From assembly GCF_024748615.1 (NCBI RefSeq), contig NZ_CP087168.1, positions 3,720,001 through 3,784,000 of the forward strand: a stretch of 64,000 nucleotides of DNA. The letters are read 5' to 3'. A program made the position numbers and the translations under genes. The first letter of the stretch is position 1; every line of letters begins with the position of its first letter. The notes below the pieces were generated by a model. It was given only the letters and a program-made list of their open reading frames with translations. It ran no database searches and was not told the origin of the DNA. Of this stretch, positions 62,286 to 64,000 are shown piece by piece. Source of the DNA: Pseudomonas sp. B21-048. Lineage in GTDB: Bacteria > Pseudomonadota > Gammaproteobacteria > Pseudomonadales > Pseudomonadaceae.

Positions 62286-63023
62286 ATGAGCCAAACCGAA
62301 CCGCTAGACCAAGATCCCGTGTTCCAGTTGAAGGGCAGCATGCTCGCCATTACGGTGCTGGAACTGGCCCGTAACGACCTTGAGAACCTTGATCGGCAAC
62401 TGGCCGCCAAGGTCGCCCAGGCGCCCAACTTCTTCAGCAACGCGCCGCTGGTGCTGGCCCTGGACAAACTCCCGGCCAGCGAAGGCTCGGTCGACTTGCC
62501 GGGGCTGATGCGCATCTGCCGCCAGCATGGCCTGCGCACCCTGGCGATCCGTGCCAGCCGCATCGAAGACATTGCCGCCGCCATCGCCGTCGATTTGCCG
62601 GTGCTGCCGCCGTCCGGCGCCCGGGAACGCCCCCTCGATCCCAACGAAGGCATCGTGACGAAAAAACCGGAGAAACCACCGGAACCGACCATCAAACCGA
62701 CCAAAGTCATTACCTCGCCGGTACGCGGCGGCCAGCAGATTTATGCCCAGGGTTGCGATCTGGTGGTGATTTCGTCGGTCAGCCCGGGGGCGGAACTTCT
62801 CGCCGACGGGAACATCCATGTATACGGCGCGATGCGCGGTCGTGTCCTGGCCGGCGTCAAAGGTGACACGAAAGCCAGGATTTTCTGCCAGCAAATGACC
62901 GCTGAACTGGTCTCCATCGCCGGCCACTACAAGGTTTCCGAGGATTTACGTCGTGATCCATTGTGGGGCGCGGGCGTACAAGTCAGCCTGTCGGGTGACG
63001 TGTTGAACATCATTCGGCTTTAA
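62286..63023 (+). CDS. minC: Septum-site determining protein MinC
   Basis: 245 residues from [14 protein letters not shown]-terminal domain ([20 protein letters not shown]) inhibits FtsZ; a linker of [12 protein letters not shown] leads to the C-terminal beta-helical domain ([39 protein letters not shown]) that dimerises and binds MinD. The ATG at 62286 is chosen; an ATG three codons earlier is possible. Followed by minD with about 200 bp between. Confidence 0.96.
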   Translation: MSQTEPLDQDPVFQLKGSMLAITVLELARNDLENLDRQLAAKVAQAPNFFSNAPLVLALDKLPASEGSVDLPGLMRICRQHGLRTLAIRASRIEDIAAAIAVDLPVLPPSGARERPLDPNEGIVTKKPEKPPEPTIKPTKVITSPVRGGQQIYAQGCDLVVISSVSPGAELLADGNIHVYGAMRGRVLAGVKGDTKARIFCQQMTAELVSIAGHYKVSEDLRRDPLWGAGVQVSLSGDVLNIIRL

Positions 63024-63223
63024 CGGATACTGCCGCATTTTCCAAGCATCTCTAAAACATAGCGAAAACGGCTCAAACGAAGTAGGAAAAAGGCCAAAGG
63101 CAGTGTTTACCGGGGGTAAGCACCGCTCAGAACCGGATTCCAGCCAAGGCTGTCCGACTGCAGTAGTTTTTCAAGAGATGTTTTTCAGGGGCTAAACGTC
63201 CTTTTCCTTAGGGGTAAAACACC

Positions 63224-64000
63224 TTGGCCAAGATTCTCGTGGTTACATCCGGCAAGGGTGGTGTGGGTAAGACCACCACCAGCGCCGCTATCGGTACCGG
63301 CCTCGCTCTGCGTGGCCATAAAACAGTTATCGTCGACTTCGACGTCGGCCTGCGTAACCTCGACCTGATCATGGGTTGCGAGCGCCGCGTGGTGTATGAC
63401 TTCGTCAACGTGGTAAACGGCGAAGCCAACCTGCAACAGGCCCTGATCAAAGACAAGCGCCTGGAAAATCTCTACGTACTGGCCGCCAGTCAGACTCGCG
63501 ATAAAGACGCGCTGACCGTTGAAGGCGTGGAAAAAGTCCTGATGGCGTTGAAAGAAGACTTCGAATTCGTGGTCTGCGACTCCCCGGCGGGCATCGAGAA
63601 AGGTGCCCACCTGGCCATGTATTTCGCCGACGAAGCGATTGTCGTGACCAACCCGGAAGTGTCCTCGGTACGTGACTCGGACCGCATGCTGGGCCTGCTG
63701 GCCAGCAAATCCCGTCGCGCCGAAAACGGCGAAGACGCGATCAAGGAACACCTGCTGCTGACCCGCTACAACCCGCAACGGGTCAATGACGGCGAGATGC
63801 TCGGCGTCGAAGACGTCAAGGAAATTCTGGCTGTCACCCTGCTGGGTGTCATTCCGGAATCCCAAGCGGTACTCAAGGCTTCCAACTCGGGTGTGCCGGT
63901 GATTCTCGACGACCAGAGCGACGCCGGTAAGGCGTACAGCGATGCCGTCGATCGTCTGCTGGGCAAAACCGTGGAACACCGGTTCCTTGATGTTGAGAAG
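63224..64000 (+). CDS. minD: Septum-site determining ATPase MinD (3' end outside window)
   Basis: 259 codons visible; the frame is open to the last base. It starts with TTG (LAKILVV read as MAKILVV), with AGGGG 8 bp upstream. The deviant Walker A is VTSGKGGVGKTTTSA, the switch I region VDFDVGLRNLDLIMG and the Walker B VVCDSPAGIEKGAH. Oscillates with MinC to place the division site. The C-terminal amphipathic helix is cut off by the end of the window. Confidence 0.96.
   Translation, partial: MAKILVVTSGKGGVGKTTTSAAIGTGLALRGHKTVIVDFDVGLRNLDLIMGCERRVVYDFVNVVNGEANLQQALIKDKRLENLYVLAASQTRDKDALTVEGVEKVLMALKEDFEFVVCDSPAGIEKGAHLAMYFADEAIVVTNPEVSSVRDSDRMLGLLASKSRRAENGEDAIKEHLLLTRYNPQRVNDGEMLGVEDVKEILAVTLLGVIPESQAVLKASNSGVPVILDDQSDAGKAYSDAVDRLLGKTVEHRFLDVEK

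Noticed and set aside
63185..63979. 264-residue minus-strand frame at the right edge
   Set aside because: It is the antisense of minD, whose plus-strand frame has all Walker motifs and a TTG start.

Overview
This 64 kb window is chromosomal DNA from a Pseudomonas, most likely the P. fluorescens group. The evidence is gene content and order (prmB-smr-folE, aroC next to a methionine-salvage operon, minC-minD, lpxL, a uraH/puuE/uraD/alc/allA/puuD purine block), DUF3509, RraB, and many dispersed palindromic intergenic elements of Pseudomonas type.

Layout. 1-1.8 kb: the 3' end of a CorA-type transporter gene, then a complete IS256-family element with an 8-bp target duplication. 1.8-6.0 kb: a glutamine amidotransferase and a two-gene beta-oxidation operon (thiolase, then multifunctional enzyme). 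6.5-7.5 kb: a 31-residue membrane peptide and an exported c-type cytochrome. 7.6-10.8 kb: a three-gene cluster of circularly permuted ATP-grasp, alpha-E and transglutaminase-like proteins. 11.2-17.3 kb: housekeeping genes (RraB, spermidine synthase, an ankyrin protein, an acyl-CoA synthetase, DUF3509). 17.4-21.6 kb: a minus-strand run aroC, MFS transporter, mtnB, mtnD, mtnC. 21.7-26.5 kb: a hydrolase, prmB, a cysteine-hydrolase-like protein with Ser at the usual Cys position, and an Smr-domain protein.

From 26.6 to 49.5 kb lies a genomic island integrated in the 5' end of folE. It is bounded by an identical 20-bp direct repeat. The first codons of the old folE remain at the left end, and the right end supplies a new start to the displaced gene. 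The island's tyrosine integrase has lost its N-terminus, so the island is probably fixed. Cargo includes two glutathione transferases, a medium-chain reductase with divergent AraC and TetR regulators, a metallo-beta-lactamase-fold hydrolase with a LysR regulator, a CHASE4-PAS-GGDEF-EAL protein, a hemerythrin-like protein, a K+ channel-like protein, an outer-membrane protein, a P-loop kinase-like protein, a Trypco2-type protein and a tandemly duplicated 71-residue gene. The cargo is cut up by two IS1182-like elements and three approximately 158-bp MITEs, all sitting at GGCC-type tetranucleotides. Wreckage of IS5, IS66, a phage endolysin, a sensor kinase, an MFS transporter and a tRNA T-arm shows repeated turnover.

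49.5-64 kb returns to core genome. It holds folE, a membrane-anchored glutaredoxin, and a purine catabolism region: NCS2 purine permease, uraH, puuE, uraD, alc, allA, puuD and a Tsx-like porin. Together these give uptake and conversion of purine or urate through 5-hydroxyisourate, OHCU and allantoin to allantoate, ureidoglycolate and glyoxylate. A TTGTATACAA-type palindrome precedes the permease gene and both divergent uraH/puuE transcripts, suggesting one regulon. The window closes with a patatin-like protein, lpxL-type acyltransferase, minC and the 5' part of minD. All functional statements rest on motif recognition by eye; no database search was run.
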